Assembly (NCBI GenBank): GCA_045661345.1
Contig: JAZRFM010000036.1
Coordinates: forward strand, 129,715-193,714
Length of the DNA stretch: 64,000 nt
From: RUG12461 sp045661345
GTDB lineage: Bacteria > Bacillota > Clostridia > Lachnospirales > Lachnospiraceae
Direction of reading: 5' to 3'
Shown here one piece after another: positions 60,896-64,000 of this stretch (position 1 is its first letter; every line of letters starts with the position of its first letter). A program made the position numbers and the translations under genes. A model generated the notes under the pieces. The model saw nothing but the letters and a program-made list of their open reading frames with translations, did not search any database and was not told the DNA's origin.

Positions 60896-60933
60896 ATACT
60901 CCCTCCCGGGCTTTCTGCCCTTTTTTCCTCCGA

Positions 60934-60989
60934 CAGTCGTACCACGCTTGCCGTGCTATGTTTGTCGTACTACGTCTGTCGTACTATGT
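60934..60989 (-). promoter_or_regulatory. Four tandem 14-bp repeats, candidate PadR operator
   Basis: Units at 60934-60947, 60948-60961, 60962-60975 and 60976-60989 read CAGTCGTACCACGC, TTGCCGTGCTATGT, TTGTCGTACTACGT and CTGTCGTACTATGT. They sit just downstream of the -10 (61006-61001). Confidence 0.7.
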
Positions 60990-61000
60990 CTGATGTGGTA

Positions 61001-61029
61001 AATATACAGCACCTCTTTTCGTTTGTCAA
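61001..61029 (-). promoter_or_regulatory. Promoter of the padR operon
   Basis: Minus strand TTGACA (61029-61024), 17-nt spacer, TATATT (61006-61001). Confidence 0.8.
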
Positions 61030-61040
61030 CTGTTTTTTTC

Positions 61041-61068
61041 AAAAAAAAAGACCGCCTTTCGGCGGCCC
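61041..61068 (-). terminator. Terminator of the GH3 gene
   Basis: GCCGCC-GAAA-GGCGGT hairpin on the minus strand followed by nine Ts (61049-61041). Confidence 0.88.
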
Positions 61069-61089
61069 GTGGGAGGCAGACTATCCGCC

Positions 61090-62949
61090 TCACTCCGACG
61101 CACTCCATCCCGTTTCGTGCCAGCATTCACCGGTGCCGATCTGGGAGATGGAGGAATAGTAAGGCATGGGAAGCGTGCCGGTAAGGGGAACCTCGCCGGT
61201 CAGCACGTCTGCCACGGCATTTCCCCCTTCGGAACCGGGCAGATAGCACATGATACAGGAATCCCAGCTGTCAAGATAGTCACTGATGATCACATTCCGT
61301 CCTGCAACGATCAGTGTCAGCGTGGGTTTTCCGGAAGCAGCCGCTTCCTCAATCGCTTCTTTGTTTCCCTCCAGCGCCATATCTCCCACGATGGAAAGAT
61401 CCCCGGTATCGCCCTCCCATTCCGCATAAGGACGTTCTCCCACACATAACAGCACCATGTCGCATTCCCCCATCCTCTTCGGATCCGTGACGACCTCAAA
61501 GCCGGCTTCAGCGCCGGCTGCCGTCAGCGCTTCCAGGATCGTGGGGTCGTCTGGCAGAATCCGCTCGCCCAGGCTGCTGTCGCTTGCCCCCTGCCAAAGA
61601 TAGGTCCAGCCGCCGCACAAAGCGCCGGTATCATTGGCCGCGGGACCGGTCACATAGACCTTCTCTCCCTTTTTGATCGTCATATGGTTTCCCGCCTTGA
61701 GAGGCACAAAGGATTTTGCCGCCAGCTCTCTTGCCACCTGATGAGACTTTTCGCTGCCGTAGTCGTAGGTGGGGGAAAAATCCTTCATAAAGGGGTCTTC
61801 GAAAAGTCCGGCGTCCATCTTTACACGGATGATTCTGGTAACCGCGTCATCGACGCGTTCCTCACTGATAGAGCCCTCTTTGACGGCTTCGACAATGTAT
61901 TGTCTGCACTCCTCATAATGATCCGCCTCCATCAGCATATCCAGACCGGCATTGATACAGAGAATCACATTTTCCTTTACATTCGCGCCGGAGCATTTTT
62001 CTATGGAATCCCAGTCGGACAGGATAAAACCGTCAAAGCCCAGATCGTCCTTCAGATAGCTGAGATACTTTGCATTTTCATGCATCTTGGTTCCCCAAAG
62101 GGAAGAATGGGAGACCATCACAGACTGTACCCCTGAGCGGATCAGCGCTTCGTATACGGAAAGCTGGGATGCAATCTCCTCCTCGGACATCTCGGCATCC
62201 CCCCGGTCAATGAGCCTTTCTGTCATATCCGAATATTCGCCGCTGCCGTACGCTGTATAACCGCCGCCGAAAAAATGCTTGGCACAGACCACCACGCCTT
62301 CGGATAAAAGACCCTCGGCATAGGGGACGGAAAGATTTTTCACAATCCCGTTGTCATCGGAAAAGCACTCGTAAGTCCTTCCCCACCGAGGATCCTGCGC
62401 TGCATCCACACAGGGTGAGAAATTGAGGAGCATCCCCGTGTGGACAATATCCGACCCCACCAGGGTCCCATACTCCTTCATCAGTGCCGGGTCGTTGGCG
62501 GCTCCCATATTGATATTCTGCGGGAAAATCACGCTGCCGGAGGCATAGTTTACGCCATGCACACTGTCCTGACCGTAAATATAAGGGATTGCGGCTTCAG
62601 ACGCGAGCGCGCTGCTCTGATAGGCATCCACGATCTCACGCCACTCCTGATCCGTGGGATTCGGAAGCTCCTCATATTTGGACAGGATGGAACCGTAGTC
62701 ATATTGCTGCATCTGCGCTTCGCTGATATGGTATACCGCACCCTCCACCATCTGAGCGGCCTTCTGCTCAAGGGTCAGTGTGGCGACGATCTCCTCTGCC
62801 GTCATGCCGTCATATTTGCCGGCGTCTTCCGTAACCGCCTCCCGGGGCGGTGCTGTCTGCTCCGCAGGTGCGGCCGTATTTGCCTGTCCGCAGGAAGCAA
62901 GCAAAAGAGACAGCGGCAGCAGCAATGCGATCAGTTTCCGAACCTTCAT
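61090..62949 (-). CDS. Glycoside hydrolase family 3 lipoprotein (beta-glucosidase-like)
   Basis: 619 residues from ATG 62949 (GGAGG 8 nt upstream; a TTG just before is an alternative). Lipoprotein signal LLLPLSLLLASCGQ. GH3 N-terminal barrel: YGQDSVHGVNY, AQDPRWGRTYE, CAKHFFGGG, and the nucleophile Asp in FILSDWDS near residue 311. A GH3 C-terminal domain follows (VLLCVGERPYAEWEGD, PTLTLIVAGRN). It probably removes sugars from glycans outside the cell. The protein is short for GH3 with no fibronectin-like domain. Confidence 0.93.
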   Translation of the reverse strand: MKVRKLIALLLPLSLLLASCGQANTAAPAEQTAPPREAVTEDAGKYDGMTAEEIVATLTLEQKAAQMVEGAVYHISEAQMQQYDYGSILSKYEELPNPTDQEWREIVDAYQSSALASEAAIPYIYGQDSVHGVNYASGSVIFPQNINMGAANDPALMKEYGTLVGSDIVHTGMLLNFSPCVDAAQDPRWGRTYECFSDDNGIVKNLSVPYAEGLLSEGVVVCAKHFFGGGYTAYGSGEYSDMTERLIDRGDAEMSEEEIASQLSVYEALIRSGVQSVMVSHSSLWGTKMHENAKYLSYLKDDLGFDGFILSDWDSIEKCSGANVKENVILCINAGLDMLMEADHYEECRQYIVEAVKEGSISEERVDDAVTRIIRVKMDAGLFEDPFMKDFSPTYDYGSEKSHQVARELAAKSFVPLKAGNHMTIKKGEKVYVTGPAANDTGALCGGWTYLWQGASDSSLGERILPDDPTILEALTAAGAEAGFEVVTDPKRMGECDMVLLCVGERPYAEWEGDTGDLSIVGDMALEGNKEAIEEAAASGKPTLTLIVAGRNVIISDYLDSWDSCIMCYLPGSEGGNAVADVLTGEVPLTGTLPMPYYSSISQIGTGECWHETGWSASE

Positions 62950-63055
62950 CAATCCTTTCCTCCTCTAACAATGGCAGCTGTTTCTGATTTACTCCGATCA
63001 AACCCGATATCAGCCCACAGGCGCTTTTCATAGGCTTCCCGATCCTTGTGGTCGA

Positions 63056-63226
63056 TTACATCTGATGTCTGACGACTTCATACTCGTCATCGCTCCGGTA
63101 AAAAGGGCAGTTCTTATTCCCCCCGGACAGAAAACGATAATAGTCATCCTCATCCATATTCACGCCGCAATACCAGGCCTCGTCATCCTCATCATATTCA
63201 TAATTGGCGCATTGATCACAAAGCAT
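63056..63226 (-). CDS. DUF6472-like small protein (56 aa)
   Basis: A 57-codon frame from ATG 63226 (AGGAG 7 nt upstream) to TAA 63056. The product starts MLCDQCANYEYDEDDEAWYC and ends with CPFYRSDDEYEVVRHQM. The conserved CxxC, later Cys pair, NYxYDE and final VRxQM match small Lachnospiraceae proteins of the DUF6472 type as I remember them. Probably metal-binding; function unknown. 10 bp after the next gene upstream, so likely one operon. Confidence 0.8.
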   Translation of the reverse strand: MLCDQCANYEYDEDDEAWYCGVNMDEDDYYRFLSGGNKNCPFYRSDDEYEVVRHQM

Positions 63227-63236
63227 CCTCTTTCTC

Positions 63237-63722
63237 CTACAGATAATCCTTCACATTCAGAGTTTCCTCTGTGCGCTCTTCCTCTGGCGTGATCCCGGAG
63301 ACAAACTCAGTGACATAGGCGTCTCCGGAAACAGGATCAATGTAATAACGAACCAGCGCTCCCGTATACGACCTGAACAAAACGACAATCGCGTTATCAT
63401 CGCTTGATTCGATCTCCCAGCCGACCGGGTACTCCTCCTCGATGCTCTTCAAATCCGGCATACTGGCATAACAGTAGCTTTTGATAGCCGAAAGCGCCTG
63501 ATCATCCGTGATGATCCCTTCTTCGTCCTTTGGTTTGTCGTTCAACGTTTCCGGACTTGCCGAAGCTGTGACAGACGAAGTATCAGCCGCTGCTTCTGTT
63601 ACCACAGTCGGCTTCTCTGCCTCTGTCGGCGCTTTTGGGCTGCCACATCCACTAAGCACTGCTAAAACCGGCAGTGCAATCGCAAGTGTCCTGATGGAAC
63701 CAATTACAACATTCTTTTTCAT
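63237..63722 (-). CDS. Hypothetical lipoprotein
   Basis: 161 residues from ATG 63722 (GGAGG 5 nt upstream); the preceding in-frame ATG is too near the site. The frame is open further upstream only because it runs into the repeat element. Lipoprotein signal (LAIALPVLAVLSGCGSP), Thr/Glu-rich linker to about residue 65, then a ~95-residue globular part (AIKSYCYASMPDLK..., EIESSDDNAIVVLFRSYTGALVRYYIDPVSGDAYVTEF) resembling small extracytoplasmic PepSY/NTF2-like folds. Role unknown. Confidence 0.8.
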   Translation of the reverse strand: MKKNVVIGSIRTLAIALPVLAVLSGCGSPKAPTEAEKPTVVTEAAADTSSVTASASPETLNDKPKDEEGIITDDQALSAIKSYCYASMPDLKSIEEEYPVGWEIESSDDNAIVVLFRSYTGALVRYYIDPVSGDAYVTEFVSGITPEEERTEETLNVKDYL

Positions 63723-63770
63723 CATATCCTCCGTTTCCAAACTATTTTCTGCCCGCCCTTCTTCCATAAC

Positions 63771-64000
63771 AAACGGGAGTTTAACTTCCCCGGCCACCCG
63801 GACAATTGCCCGCCCACTCCCCGCCGGCCTCCTGCCCCCTCCCGGCATATCCGCCCCCCACCGGGCTCCCGCTGGCTTTTCACAAGCACATCGGAACTGC
63901 ACATGCTCGCTCGATGTGCTTCTAATCAGATTTGCCAAGGCATCGACCGTTCCCGCAACCGCTCGCAACCTGCCATCCATGGCAGATGCTCGCTCTCGCA
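63771..64000. repeat. Large structured non-coding element, copy 2 (cut by window edge)
   Basis: Starts with the same AAACGGGAGTTTA end (63771-63783) and follows copy 1 in the same orientation to the window end. After the first ~35 bp I count about seven differences, and over the last ~145 bp only one. It again lies directly upstream of a minus-strand gene. The other end is outside the window. Confidence 0.85.

Noticed and set aside
63237..63980. Lipoprotein frame extended upstream to 63980
   Set aside because: The extension lies in the repeat element; the signal peptide and ribosome binding site place the start at 63722.
1..64000. CRISPR arrays, rRNA genes, prophage structural genes
   Set aside because: None seen: no regularly spaced direct repeats, rRNA signatures or phage morphogenesis genes.

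Overview
The window looks like chromosomal DNA of an anaerobic, moderately GC-rich Clostridia member, most likely Lachnospiraceae. Signs of this are strong AGGAGG-type ribosome binding sites, a clustered Ech-type [NiFe] hydrogenase, crotonase, a cobalamin methionine synthase without its own reactivation domain, an HD-GYP/GGDEF signalling style, and a 56-residue DUF6472-like protein typical of that family. The taxonomic call is an inference from gene content; no rRNA is present. Most genes lie on the minus strand.

Layout. 1-4.6 kb: edge lipoprotein, recJ, a flavin reductase bracketed by GGTCAAAAG repeat ends, and an HD-GYP protein. 4.6-11.6 kb: an AT-richer accessory region. It holds a minus-strand operon with a 147-aa protein, two different PD-(D/E)XK-type nuclease-like proteins and a beta-CASP (RNase J-like) hydrolase, read divergently from a helix-turn-helix regulator. 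A separate two-gene DUF5063-type operon carries a near-identical 19-bp site in its promoter region, so the two operons may be co-regulated. This is the best candidate for an undescribed (defence-like) system. 11.6-15 kb: radical SAM protein, TetR regulator, GNAT, flavodoxin-fold oxidoreductase, and remnants of a membrane protein, a nitroreductase and an IS1634-type transposase. 15-21.7 kb: fsa, proC, crt, a BrnT toxin remnant, ilvBN, folA, thyA.

21.7-31.4 kb: the Ech hydrogenase operon echABCDEF followed by maturation genes hypF, hypC and hypD. Two non-coding elements sit inside or at the end of this operon: a ~135-bp cloverleaf-like inverted-repeat element between hypF and hypC, and a ~640-bp element with 13-bp terminal inverted repeats and many internal long-range helices just after hypD. 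A second copy of the large element starts at 63.77 kb and runs off the window. It has no convincing coding capacity and looks like a large structured RNA and/or a non-autonomous mobile unit.

31.4-40.7 kb: two-receiver response regulator and hybrid sensor kinase, tRNA-Val and tRNA-Met, an HtrA protease, a HAD phosphatase and metH. 40.7-43.4 kb: a small AT-rich island bordered by a 28-nt copy of the tRNA-Met 3' end, carrying a frameshifted, internally duplicated zinc-ribbon protein and a RelE/ParE-type toxin-antitoxin pair. 43.4-58.6 kb: aspS, hisS, a degenerate GGDEF protein, an amino-acid-type ABC transporter whose ATPase is fused to a degenerate HATPase-like domain, a MATE transporter fused to a canonical HATPase domain, an 1820-residue helical protein of unknown function, and a GNAT. 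58.7-64 kb: a padR-HAAS-DUF4097 operon with four tandem 14-bp operator-like repeats, a GH3 lipoprotein, the DUF6472-like protein, another lipoprotein, and the second copy of the large structured element.
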